DNA of 64,000 nt, taken from Geitlerinema sp. PCC 9228. GTDB lineage: Bacteria; Cyanobacteriota; Cyanobacteriia; Cyanobacteriales; PCC-9228. This document shows, one piece after another, positions 35,119 to 44,097 of this stretch (within the stretch, counting starts at the first letter, position 1; every line of letters begins with the position of its first letter). A model generated the notes under the pieces. That model was not told the origin of the DNA, did no database searches, and saw only the letters and a program-made list of their open reading frames with translations. Made by a program: the position numbers and the translations under genes. Location: assembly GCF_001870905.1 (NCBI RefSeq), contig NZ_LNDC01000100.1:1-64000 (forward strand), read 5' to 3'.

Positions 35119-36159
35119 TTGATAGAAACAACGTTAGGATTGGAGATTATCGAGGTGGTCGAACAAGCCGCGATCGCATCCGGTCATTGGATGGGCAAAG
35201 GCGACAAGCATACCGCCGACCATGTGGCGGTGGAAGCCATGCGCAAGCGCCTCAACGAAATCCACATGCGCGGCCGCATCGTCATCGGCGAAGGGGAACG
35301 CGACGAAGCACCCATGCTCTACATTGGCGAAGAAGTGGGCATTTGCACCCGCGAAGACGCCGAAAAAGTTTGCAACGTACAAGAGCTCGTCGAAGTTGAC
35401 CTCGCCGTAGACCCTTGCGAAGGCACCAACCTAGTGGCCTCCGGTCAAGACGGCTCCATGGCGGTGCTAGCCATTTCCGAAAAAGGTGGCTTGTTCAACG
35501 CCCCCGATATTTACATGAGCAAACTCGCCGCCCCACCAGTAGCCCGCGGTCATCTGGATATCCGCAAATCCCCCACCGAAAACCTCAAAATCCTCGCCGA
35601 ATGCATGAACCGCAGCGTCGAGGAGCTGGTGGTAGTAGTCATGGACCGCTCCCGCCACAAAGAACTCATCCAAGAGATTCGCGAAGCCGGTGCCCGGGTC
35701 CGCTTGATTAGCGATGGCGACGTTTCTGCCGCCCTTTCCTGTGCCTTCTCCGGCACCAACGTCCACGCCTTGATGGGCATTGGCGCTGCCCCAGAAGGCG
35801 TAATCACCGCCGCTGCCATGCGCTGCTTGGGCGGTCATTTCCAAGGGCAACTGGTCTACGACCCCTCTGTAGTCAAAACCGGCTTGATCGGTGAAAGTAA
35901 AGAGGACAATGTTGCTAGGCTGAAAGAGATGGGGATCGAAGATCCCGACAAAATCTACACCGCCGAAGAACTTGCCTGTGGCGAAACCGTTTTGTTCGCC
36001 GCCAGTGGCATCACCCCCGGAACGCTCATGAAAGGAGTGCGTTACTTCCACGGTGGTGCCCGTACGGAATCTTTGGTCATCTCCACCCAATCCAGTACAG
36101 CTCGGTTCGTGGATACCATCCACCTGTTTGACCAACCCAAAACCTTACAGTTGCGCTAA
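35119..36159 (+). CDS. glpX: Class II fructose-1,6-/sedoheptulose-1,7-bisphosphatase (GlpX type)
   Basis: Dephosphorylates FBP and SBP in the Calvin cycle and gluconeogenesis. The 346-aa protein has the cyanobacterial N-terminus [14 protein letters not shown], the [15 protein letters not shown] metal-binding block, [18 protein letters not shown]-type DRSRHKELI, and [12 protein letters not shown]. Its length matches the family when translation starts at TTG 35119; the open frame back to 34936 is not protein-like. Downstream, hemA follows after 261 nt, a pairing common in cyanobacteria. A hairpin at 36182-36223 separates the two. Confidence 0.95.
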   Translation: MIETTLGLEIIEVVEQAAIASGHWMGKGDKHTADHVAVEAMRKRLNEIHMRGRIVIGEGERDEAPMLYIGEEVGICTREDAEKVCNVQELVEVDLAVDPCEGTNLVASGQDGSMAVLAISEKGGLFNAPDIYMSKLAAPPVARGHLDIRKSPTENLKILAECMNRSVEELVVVVMDRSRHKELIQEIREAGARVRLISDGDVSAALSCAFSGTNVHALMGIGAAPEGVITAAAMRCLGGHFQGQLVYDPSVVKTGLIGESKEDNVARLKEMGIEDPDKIYTAEELACGETVLFAASGITPGTLMKGVRYFHGGARTESLVISTQSSTARFVDTIHLFDQPKTLQLR

Positions 36160-36181
36160 AACAGCAACCCAGGCGTGGGGG

Positions 36182-36223
36182 GGTTGTTCCTTGGTTGGGC
36201 TGCGGCAGGTACCAGGAACGACC
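36182..36223 (+). terminator. Hairpin between glpX and hemA
   Basis: GGTTGTTCCTTGGT pairs with ACCAGGAACGACC (36211-36223), with one bulge and one G-U pair. It starts 22 nt after the glpX stop. There is no U-run, so it may be an mRNA 3' stabiliser or attenuator rather than a full terminator. Confidence 0.4.
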
Positions 36224-36420
36224 ACCGCGCTAGAAGGGAGAACACCCATCCATAGCCATCCCCACGATTGCTGGGAGCAAGGCAGCTTTCAGCAACCTCC
36301 ACCGTTAGGGTTTCCCAGTTCCTGCCAAAAACTGGGCGCTCGATTCCCACCGCACATCCGATAACTGGTTCCCTTTTACACTCGTACCCAAGAGGTTTCC
36401 AAACTCCCGGAGGTTTACGT

Positions 36421-37722
36421 ATGAATATTGCCGTCGTAGGGTTAAGCCACAAAACGGCATCGGTAGATATCCGAGAACAGCTCAGCATCCCCGAAGCAAC
36501 ACTCGACAGCGCCCTCGCCGAACTCAAATCCTATCCCAACATCGAAGAAGCTGCGATTATCAGTACCTGCAACCGCTTGGAAATTTACGTAGTGACTCAA
36601 TCTACGGAAGCAGGTACCTTAGAAGTGGTTCGATTCCTCTCGGATTACAGCACCATTCCCAAAGGAACCCTGCGCCAGCACCTGTTTATTCTACTACAGC
36701 AAGATGCGGTGATGCACTTGATGCGCGTATCGGCGGGATTGGACAGTTTGGTCATTGGCGAAGGGCAAATCTTAGCCCAGGTCAAACACGCCCACAAACT
36801 GGCACAGCAGTACAAAGGATTGGGGCGCGTTCTCAACCAACTATTCAAACAAGCCATCACCGCCGGCAAGCGCGTCCGTTCCGAAACCAGCATCAATACT
36901 GGTGCGGTATCCATCAGTTCCGCTGCGGTGGAACTGGCGGAAATGAAGCGACAAAACCTACGTTCCGCGCGGTTTGCCATTGTGGGGGCAGGCAAAATGT
37001 CGCGGTTGTTGGTGCAGCATTTGCTAGCCAAAGGCTGCCAGTCTATTACTGTCCTCAACCGCAGTCGCAAGCGGGCCGACGAATTGGCGGAACGCTTTCG
37101 CAGCGAGGCAACCATTGAAGTGGCTCTGCTGTCGGACTTGATGTCTGCTCTCCCCCAGGCAGATGTGGTCTTCACCAGTACCTCTTCCACCGAACCCATC
37201 CTCGACCGCGCCAAACTAGAAAGCCACCTACCGCCAGAGCATCAAATGATGTTGCTGGATATTTCGGTACCGCGCAATATTGACCCGGATGTGAAAGACC
37301 TAGATAATATCCAGGCTTTTAATGTGGATGATTTGAAAGCTGTGGTGGCGCAAAACCAGGAAAACCGCCGTCAGATGATGCTGGAAGCGGAAAATATCCT
37401 GGAAGATGAAATGAACTCCTTTGAAGCTTGGTGGCATTCCTTAGAAACCATTCCCACCATTAACAGCCTGCGCAAGAAAGCCGAAACCATCCGCGAACAG
37501 GAAATGGAAAAAGCTCTATCCCGCTTGGGATCGGAGTTTGCGGAAAAACACCAGGAGGTGATTGAGGCGCTGACCCGGGGGATTGTGAATAAGATTCTCC
37601 ACGATCCGATGGTGCAGCTACGCGCCCAACAGGATAGCGAGGCTCGGCGGCATGCCATGCAGACCTTGCAATTGCTATTTAATCTGGAATCAGAAAACAG
37701 TTCGAGAAAAAAATATAGCTAA
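36421..37722 (+). CDS. hemA: Glutamyl-tRNA reductase HemA
   Basis: NADPH-dependent reduction of glutamyl-tRNA to glutamate-1-semialdehyde, the first committed step of tetrapyrrole synthesis for chlorophyll, haem, bilins and cobalamin. The 433-aa protein has VVGLSHKTA, the catalytic Cys50 in [21 protein letters not shown], the NADPH site [11 protein letters not shown] and the C-terminal dimer helices. The ATG at 36421 is set by GGAGG at 36409-36413. The same window carries chlM and cobH, two later users of this pathway. A 28-nt hairpin follows the gene. Confidence 0.97.
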   Translation: MNIAVVGLSHKTASVDIREQLSIPEATLDSALAELKSYPNIEEAAIISTCNRLEIYVVTQSTEAGTLEVVRFLSDYSTIPKGTLRQHLFILLQQDAVMHLMRVSAGLDSLVIGEGQILAQVKHAHKLAQQYKGLGRVLNQLFKQAITAGKRVRSETSINTGAVSISSAAVELAEMKRQNLRSARFAIVGAGKMSRLLVQHLLAKGCQSITVLNRSRKRADELAERFRSEATIEVALLSDLMSALPQADVVFTSTSSTEPILDRAKLESHLPPEHQMMLLDISVPRNIDPDVKDLDNIQAFNVDDLKAVVAQNQENRRQMMLEAENILEDEMNSFEAWWHSLETIPTINSLRKKAETIREQEMEKALSRLGSEFAEKHQEVIEALTRGIVNKILHDPMVQLRAQQDSEARRHAMQTLQLLFNLESENSSRKKYS

Positions 37723-37744
37723 AACCAACATGCATCTATTCTAA

Positions 37745-37772
37745 GTAGGGGCGTTTCGCGGGACGTCCCTAC
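37745..37772. repeat. REP-like palindrome after hemA
   Basis: GTAGGG-g-CGT...ACG-t-CCCTAC hairpin beginning 22 nt after the hemA stop. Related GTAGGGGC palindromes occur at 50127-50153 and 50244-50268; such elements are dispersed in cyanobacterial genomes and may act as mRNA 3' hairpins. Confidence 0.5.
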
Positions 37773-37829
37773 TTTGTCGTATTGGGGGGAAGATTGGCTA
37801 CAATAGGAAATTATTGTCGGTAGCGCATT

Positions 37830-40800
37830 ATGGTCAAGGCTACGCGATCGCGACGTCTCGTTATCTGGCTGGCCCTACTGGTTTTTGCCGGGGTAGTGGC
37901 GGTGGATTTGACGGTCACCCTGGTGGCGGAAGGACTGTGGTTTCAGCAAGTTCGCTATTTGGAAGTTTTTCAAACCCGAGTGGCGACGCGGGTGGTGTTG
38001 TGGGTGGTCGTTGCCCTCGCCAGCGGTGCGTTTTTGTGGGGCAATCTCTCCCTTGCCAGCCGCTGGGAAAGCCAACCCCCAGCCACGGAAAAGGATTTGC
38101 CCGATGGTTCGGCGCTGAAGTTTCGCTGGCTGTTGGCGAGTATTGTGGCCCTGTCGTTTCTGGTAGGGATCGTTTTGCTGCACTACGGACAGGTAATGGT
38201 TGCCAGTTGGACCATGCCGGCGGATACGCCGACGCCCAGTTGGACGCCTTTGCCAACACCTTTGGGATTTCGCGTGCTGTGGCAGGATATTCTCACCTAT
38301 ACCCAACATTGGTGGTCGGGGGTGGCGCTCATGGGGATAACTCTGGCACTGATTGCCTTTCCCCATGCTTGCTTGAGCGCGATCGCGGTCGTATTTGCTT
38401 TGGGATTGGCTTGGCTGTTTTCCCAACACTGGAGCAAAGTTCTTCTGTTTTCTCATCCGGTGGATTTTGGCACCGACGACCCCATTTTTCACCTGGATGT
38501 GGGATTTTACCTGTTCCAACTCCCGTTTTGGGAACTGTTGGAATTTTGGCTGTTGGGCTTGTTTTTATACGGTACTGTGGCGGTGGCACTTATTTACCTG
38601 CGCCAGGGGAACAGCCTCGGTCACGGACGGTTTGTGGGGATTTCCCCTCTCCAAAAGCGGCACTTGCAAGTGCTGGGAGGATGCTTGTTAAGTGCGATCG
38701 CGCTTAGCCATTGGTTGGAACGCTACCAAATGCTCAACACCCAGCAAGGGGTAACCTACGGTGCCAACTATACCACCGCCAACGTTCTTTTCCCAATATA
38801 TTTCCTACTCACCCTGGTAGCTTTGCTACTGGCCGGACTTCTATTTTGGCGTGCCTGGTTTGCCAAGCGTCAAATATCCGACCGACACCGGCACGAGCAA
38901 CCAAAAAGCTTGCCCACCTCAAAACCTTGGAAAAAACGCTTTTCCATACCAATATTTGCTCTGGGTTTCGTGGCTTACATCGGCATGGCTGTGGGCAGTA
39001 TTTTCTTACCCATAGCCGTGGAAAGACTGGTGGTACAGCCCAACGAACTGGAACGGGAACAACCCTACATCGAACACAATATTGCTTTTACCCGACAAGC
39101 GTTTGCCCTAGACCAAATCGACGCGGAAACTTTCCAACCGGCGGGGCAGCTCACTTACGAAGAGCTGATGCAAGACCAAGAAATGACCGTCAGCAACATC
39201 CGTCTATGGGACAAGCGCCCCTTACTTGCTACCAACCGCCAGTTGCAGCAAATTCGCCTGTACTATGCATTTCCCGATGCCGACGTAGACCGCTACACCA
39301 TCAAACGCATGCCCACCCCGGAAGACCCCCGGCAAACAGAAAAACAACAGGTATTTTTATCGGCACGGGAGTTAGACTACCAAGCACTGCCTTCTGAGGC
39401 ACAGCGTTGGGTGAACCGACATCTAATTTACACCCACGGCTACGGGTTTACCATGAGTCCAGTGAATACCGTAGCACCCAGCGGTTTGCCAGATTACTAC
39501 GTTAAGGATATTGGCATTCCCGATCGCAGCGCCAACACCCCGGAAAACGTTACGACCTTGGGTACGTCTTCCGAACGCATTCGCGCTAGCATTCCCATCG
39601 GCCAGCCGCGTATTTATTACGGAGAACTGACTGACCCCTTTGTCATGGCACCCAGTCGTGTAAAAGAACTAGATTATCCCAGCGGTAATGAGAATGTATA
39701 TAATAATTACGACGGTCGGGGTGGGGTTTCGTTGGGTTCTTTGTGGCGGCGTTGGCTGTATGCTCAATATTTTAATAACTGGCAAATTGTTTTAACCCAG
39801 AATTTAACGCCTCAAACTCGTTTGCTGTTTCACCGCAATATCCGCGAACGGGTACAAGCGATCGCGCCATTTTTACGTTACGACAGCGACCCCTATATGG
39901 TCGTTGCAGATGCAAATTTATATCCCCAGGAAAATGATTCTGAAGATAAAAAAGCTCATAACTATCTTTATTGGGTCATCGATGCCTATACCACCAGCAA
40001 TTATTTTCCTTACTCCGACCCGGGGGAAGAAGAATTTAACTACATCCGCAATTCAGTGAAAGTGGTAGTGGATGCCTACAACGGCGACGTTGTCTTCTAC
40101 GTGGCAGATGAAGACGACCCCATCGTGCAAAGCTGGCAGCAAATTTTCCCCAACCTTTTCCAACCGCTTTCGGAAATGCCGGTTACCCTCAGCAGCCACA
40201 TCCGCTATCCGGTGGATTTCTTTAGCATTCAGTCGCAGCGATTGTTGACCTACCACATGACCGACCCGCAGGTTTTTTACAACCGGGAAGACCAATGGCG
40301 GATTCCGTCAGAGATTTATGCCGGTGAATCGCGACCGGTGGCACCCTACTATCTGATTATGCGATTGCCTACAGCAACATCGGAGGAATTTATTTTGCTC
40401 TCGCCGTTTACCCCTCAAAGCCGCAACAATTTGGTGGGATGGCTGGCAGCGCGTTCCGATAGCGATCGCTATGGCAAACTATTACTATATCAATTTCCCA
40501 AACAAGAGTTGGTATACGGTCCCGAACAAATCGAAGCGCGCATCAACCAAGACCCCGTCATCTCCGAGCAAATTTCCCTGTGGAACCGGCAAGGGTCGCG
40601 GGTCATCCAAGGCAATTTATTGGTGATTCCCGTGGAACAATCTTTACTATACGTAGAACCGCTCTATCTGGAAGCCGAACAAACCAGCTTGCCCACTCTA
40701 GCGCGGGTCATCGTGGTTTCGGAAAATCGCATTGCCATGGCAGAAACCCTCGACGAAGCTTTAAAAGCTGTCTTCCAATCAGAACAAACCACCGCCCCAC

Positions 40801-40868
40801 CGATTATCCGACCGGTGGAAGAAATTGCGCCCCCGCTGACCGAACAAGAGCAAAACCAACAAAATTAA
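37830..40868 (+). CDS. UPF0182 (COG1615) family large membrane protein
   Basis: A 1012-aa protein with about seven hydrophobic helices in the first 420 residues (including the ALLVFAGVVAVDLTVTLVAE helix and the WFQQVRYLEVFQTR loop) and a large extracytoplasmic C-terminal half with family blocks YGFTMSPVN, IYYGEL, YDGRGGVSLGSLWRR, FLRYDSDPYMVV and MRLPT...EEFILLSPFTPQ. The family is widespread in cyanobacteria and actinobacteria and has no established function. The length is normal. It is 107 nt after hemA but separated by a hairpin. Confidence 0.92.
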   Translation: MVKATRSRRLVIWLALLVFAGVVAVDLTVTLVAEGLWFQQVRYLEVFQTRVATRVVLWVVVALASGAFLWGNLSLASRWESQPPATEKDLPDGSALKFRWLLASIVALSFLVGIVLLHYGQVMVASWTMPADTPTPSWTPLPTPLGFRVLWQDILTYTQHWWSGVALMGITLALIAFPHACLSAIAVVFALGLAWLFSQHWSKVLLFSHPVDFGTDDPIFHLDVGFYLFQLPFWELLEFWLLGLFLYGTVAVALIYLRQGNSLGHGRFVGISPLQKRHLQVLGGCLLSAIALSHWLERYQMLNTQQGVTYGANYTTANVLFPIYFLLTLVALLLAGLLFWRAWFAKRQISDRHRHEQPKSLPTSKPWKKRFSIPIFALGFVAYIGMAVGSIFLPIAVERLVVQPNELEREQPYIEHNIAFTRQAFALDQIDAETFQPAGQLTYEELMQDQEMTVSNIRLWDKRPLLATNRQLQQIRLYYAFPDADVDRYTIKRMPTPEDPRQTEKQQVFLSARELDYQALPSEAQRWVNRHLIYTHGYGFTMSPVNTVAPSGLPDYYVKDIGIPDRSANTPENVTTLGTSSERIRASIPIGQPRIYYGELTDPFVMAPSRVKELDYPSGNENVYNNYDGRGGVSLGSLWRRWLYAQYFNNWQIVLTQNLTPQTRLLFHRNIRERVQAIAPFLRYDSDPYMVVADANLYPQENDSEDKKAHNYLYWVIDAYTTSNYFPYSDPGEEEFNYIRNSVKVVVDAYNGDVVFYVADEDDPIVQSWQQIFPNLFQPLSEMPVTLSSHIRYPVDFFSIQSQRLLTYHMTDPQVFYNREDQWRIPSEIYAGESRPVAPYYLIMRLPTATSEEFILLSPFTPQSRNNLVGWLAARSDSDRYGKLLLYQFPKQELVYGPEQIEARINQDPVISEQISLWNRQGSRVIQGNLLVIPVEQSLLYVEPLYLEAEQTSLPTLARVIVVSENRIAMAETLDEALKAVFQSEQTTAPPIIRPVEEIAPPLTEQEQNQQN

Positions 40869-40960
40869 AATCTTCCCATCTCTAAAAAATAGTGATTTTC
40901 TGGAAATTTCCCCACCTTCCCGATATTGAAAAAAAATACTACGATTATTGATTGCAAACT

Positions 40961-43117
40961 TTAAACACCCAACTGCAGATGCCATCCATGGAGTTGGCCC
41001 GTATCTCCGGCAGCGCGATCGACAATCCACAACTGCCAATCTCCTTGCGCCGACTTGTGCAAAACCTTCTTGAGAGTCGGAGTATTTTGTAGAGAATAGG
41101 TTTTCGAGAGAATCTTTTGCGACCCCAAAGTGCGCCCTTGCAGCAACACCGTAGTTTCGTCGGGGGCAATCAAGAAAATATCCAAATCCCCCAAAAAATC
41201 GTGTTTGATATCCACAAACACTTGCACGTCGCGTACCGGCGAAGACTCGGAAACCGACACCTTACTGGTCGTACCCATCCGCTGTTGCTGGCGGAACAGA
41301 GATAGCAACGAAAACCCGCGGGCAGATTCCCCTTGATAATCAGCAATATCCATTTTTTGGCGGTTAGCCGCACGAACTTGTCGGGAAACGTGCAACCTTT
41401 GCACGTGCCTTTGACTGGCTTTTTGCACGGCTTTATAGGCATTTACCTTCCCGTAACCGAACCATTGGCAATGACCCTGGCTGTCGTACTTACCCATGCG
41501 AGTTCCCAGTTGCGGATCGGGTTCGGCATCTTCAATTTTATCGGTAGTTTCCTGAAGAATTTGCTTTACCTCCCGCGCTGTCAAATCGGGGTTGACCGAC
41601 AGAATCAAAGCCGCTACGCCAGCCACCACCGGACAAGCACTAGACGTACCGCCAAAGGTACCAGTAAAATCTCCCGTATCGTAACCGGCAGAACCCACGC
41701 GATCGGCGGTGAATACCCCCAAACCAGGCAGCCAGGTATTAATTTGCGGCGGGGTTTGCACGTAGCCAGTTGATTGCAACCATAAGCCAGGCGGGGCGTT
41801 GTTGCTAGGGGCGCAGACGGAAATGCTGTTGCCCCAATTGCTATAGGCAGCTTTTTTGTTGAGGCTGGTACAGGCAGACACAGCAATGGTATCGGGGTGA
41901 ACCGCATAGCCATTCAGCCATTTGGTAGAACCTTTCAAGGCTTTGTTGGGCCAGCCGCTTTCGTTGATGGTACCGTTAACGGGGCGATTGGCATTGCCGG
42001 CAGCAAAAATCACCACGCATCCTTTGCCATCTCGTCCTTCAGTGGCGGCGCGGTGAATGACGGCGCGTTGCCTGTCACTGAGGGGAAAATGGACGGCACT
42101 GGCACCCCAACTGCATGCAATCACATCCGCCCCTTTTTCCATTGCCCACTCAAACAATTGCTCGATGGAATTATCATCCAAATAGCCGCTGGTACGGAGG
42201 GGCATCAAAGCACATCCCGGGGCCACCCCTACAATGCCCGTACCAGTTTCTTCCGCAACTGCCACACCAGCACAGGCAGTACCGTGGTTGTCGCTGGTTT
42301 CCCCTGGTAGCGGGACAAAATCCCGTTCGCGAAAGTCTCTGGGGGCAACAATTTTGCCCATGCCTTGAAAATCGGGGTGGTTGAGATCGATGGAATCGTC
42401 GGCGATGGCAACGGTAATCGACCGCAGACCGCGGGTATAGTCCCAAGCTCTTTGGGCATCGATGTGGGATCCCTGGGCGAGTTGCTTGGCGTTGCCGTTG
42501 TTCTGTAAATACCATTGCTTGTGGTAAAGAGTATCCTGGGGGCGATAAAGCTGCTGGCTGTGCAGGATAATGTTGGGTTCGGCGGATAAAACTTCCGATT
42601 GCCCCGCCAAACGATTAGCAATTTTGATGGGATTTCCCGGACTTTGTGGCGTTACCCGGAAAATAAAAGTATTCTCCATCCCGGCAACCGGGCGGACCAA
42701 AATTAATTTTTCGGTTTCGACAATTTGCTCGCGGGTGGCTTCGGGAACATCGCCAAAGTGCAGGGTGATTTCATCGGTGAGGTAAACCAGGGTTTCGGGA
42801 TTTTCCACGCACTGATAAATATGGCTGGCAAACTCCACCCAGTCAAACTGGCGGCAGCGGGACATGGCAGCGTCCAATTCCTGCGGTTTCACTTGGATTT
42901 CGTGCAAAGCCACGTGGGATATTTGCCGGCACCAAGTGCCCTGAATGCGCCTTTGCCAGTTTCTGGGAGCGTAATCGTTGAGGTGAATGGTAAAGCGATC
43001 GCTTTCTTTTTGTAGCAGTAATTCTTCACCACCGCGTTGGAGAATCAACCCCAACATGGTTTCCGGAACGCCAAAACCAGGATAGCGGTCTTCTGGAGGA
43101 TTGATAGAAGGATTCAC
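40961..43117 (-). CDS. prcA: Subtilisin-family (S8) protease with P-domain, PrcA-like
   Basis: A 718-aa serine protease. The first 190 residues resemble the N-terminal region of the cyanobacterial calcium-dependent protease PrcA. The catalytic triad is Asp240 (AIADDSIDLNHPDF), His278 (DNHGTACAGV) and Ser492 (GGTSSACPVVAG), with oxyanion Asn375 (AAGN). Residues about 600-718 form a proprotein-convertase P-domain (VFVDIKHDFLGDLDIFLIAP...GDWQLWIVDRAAGDTG). No signal peptide is visible, in line with an intracellular enzyme. The start is GTG at 43117 with a GGAG site. PrcA degrades proteins in a Ca2+-dependent way in heterocystous species; here the role is inferred. Confidence 0.88.
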   Translation of the reverse strand: MNPSINPPEDRYPGFGVPETMLGLILQRGGEELLLQKESDRFTIHLNDYAPRNWQRRIQGTWCRQISHVALHEIQVKPQELDAAMSRCRQFDWVEFASHIYQCVENPETLVYLTDEITLHFGDVPEATREQIVETEKLILVRPVAGMENTFIFRVTPQSPGNPIKIANRLAGQSEVLSAEPNIILHSQQLYRPQDTLYHKQWYLQNNGNAKQLAQGSHIDAQRAWDYTRGLRSITVAIADDSIDLNHPDFQGMGKIVAPRDFRERDFVPLPGETSDNHGTACAGVAVAEETGTGIVGVAPGCALMPLRTSGYLDDNSIEQLFEWAMEKGADVIACSWGASAVHFPLSDRQRAVIHRAATEGRDGKGCVVIFAAGNANRPVNGTINESGWPNKALKGSTKWLNGYAVHPDTIAVSACTSLNKKAAYSNWGNSISVCAPSNNAPPGLWLQSTGYVQTPPQINTWLPGLGVFTADRVGSAGYDTGDFTGTFGGTSSACPVVAGVAALILSVNPDLTAREVKQILQETTDKIEDAEPDPQLGTRMGKYDSQGHCQWFGYGKVNAYKAVQKASQRHVQRLHVSRQVRAANRQKMDIADYQGESARGFSLLSLFRQQQRMGTTSKVSVSESSPVRDVQVFVDIKHDFLGDLDIFLIAPDETTVLLQGRTLGSQKILSKTYSLQNTPTLKKVLHKSAQGDWQLWIVDRAAGDTGQLHGWHLQLGV

Positions 43118-43373
43118 AGGGCTCGCTCCTCAAAGATGTTCCTCAAGTCAAAACGTCCCCAGCGATCGCATCGGCGGGTGTGGCTAGGCTCGGTGGTCCC
43201 CTTCTCGAAAATCGCCGGCACCAGTTGAAAGATATCGTCGCCACCGATCCAAGGGATATCTTGCAATGATAATATACCCTATCATTAGCACCACCTATTT
43301 TAAAAATTTCTCCGGGTTTGCTGAGCAGTCTAGAATTTGTTTCCCCTGTTGCCTTCTATTGTTGCTTGATTTT

Positions 43374-44003
43374 ATGAACTTCAAAACCCTACGCCAATTT
43401 TTCCCCCCAGCGATCGCGTGTTGGTCGGTGGCTGCAACCCTCATTTGGGGCGCCGTTCTGCCCGTAGCAGCTCAAAGCAGCTCCAGCAATAGCAACAACG
43501 ACACCAACTCTGCTGTGGAAAACTCCGATGTGGAAGCTACCAATTCCCAATCCCAGGGAGAAGCGGAAGTGGTTCGCCCTAGCTCTGGAGACAATCTGTT
43601 AAGTATGGCGAGCGGCGAAAAGCTCCTGGAAGAAGCCAAAACAGCTATTTCTGAAGAAAATTACGAAACCGCCGTTAGCAAACTCCAAGAAGCCAGGCAA
43701 CTGTTCAATCAGCTTTCTAATTATTATCAAGAACTGGCATCGAGCTTTTCCGGCATTGACAATCGCATTGCCCGTTCCCAGCGTTCCCTTGCTGCCGATA
43801 CTGCTCAAATGCGCGACGAAGCCACCTACCGTCTGGCTTTGGTTTATCGCAGCCAAAACCAACCCGAACGCGCTGTTCCCCTATTGGTCCAAATTATCCA
43901 ATCGCAACAACCCACCCGAGAGCTGGGGCAAAAAGCCTACCAGCAACTTTTGGAAATGGGATTTGTCAACGAACCCTATCCCCGTTCTGGTAACGATAGT
44001 TAG
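43374..44003 (+). CDS. Exported TPR-like protein, hypothetical
   Basis: A 209-aa protein with a signal peptide (FFPPAIACWSVAATLIWGAVLPVAAQ), a Ser/Asn/Glu-rich spacer, and a helical domain with tetratricopeptide-like repeats (KLLEEAKTAISEENYETAVSKLQEARQLF; ATYRLALVYRSQNQPERAVPLLVQIIQ). The ATG at 43374 is chosen because it begins the signal peptide; the frame open from 43266 is not. Likely periplasmic. No partner gene is obvious. Function unknown. Confidence 0.75.
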   Translation: MNFKTLRQFFPPAIACWSVAATLIWGAVLPVAAQSSSSNSNNDTNSAVENSDVEATNSQSQGEAEVVRPSSGDNLLSMASGEKLLEEAKTAISEENYETAVSKLQEARQLFNQLSNYYQELASSFSGIDNRIARSQRSLAADTAQMRDEATYRLALVYRSQNQPERAVPLLVQIIQSQQPTRELGQKAYQQLLEMGFVNEPYPRSGNDS

Positions 44004-44026
44004 TAGGTCGCGGTGGTTGCGTTTAG

Positions 44027-44089
44027 GGCGTGGGAAATTGGGAGATTGGGAGATTTAGGAAATCAATTTATTTTTGTCTCCCATGCCCC
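44027..44089. terminator. Inverted repeat in a convergent gap
   Basis: GGGCGTGGGA (44027-44036) can pair with TCCCATGCCC (44080-44089) over a loop rich in GGGAGAT and ending in a T-rich stretch. It lies between two convergent genes and could terminate both. Confidence 0.4.
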
Positions 44090-44097
44090 CATGCCCT

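Noticed and set aside
35467-36135. 222-aa minus-strand ORF antisense to glpX
   Set aside because: Mirror frame of a highly conserved gene; composition reflects codon bias only.
37875-38519. 214-aa minus-strand ORF antisense to UPF0182
   Set aside because: Shadow of the real membrane-protein frame; the plus-strand translation matches the family throughout.
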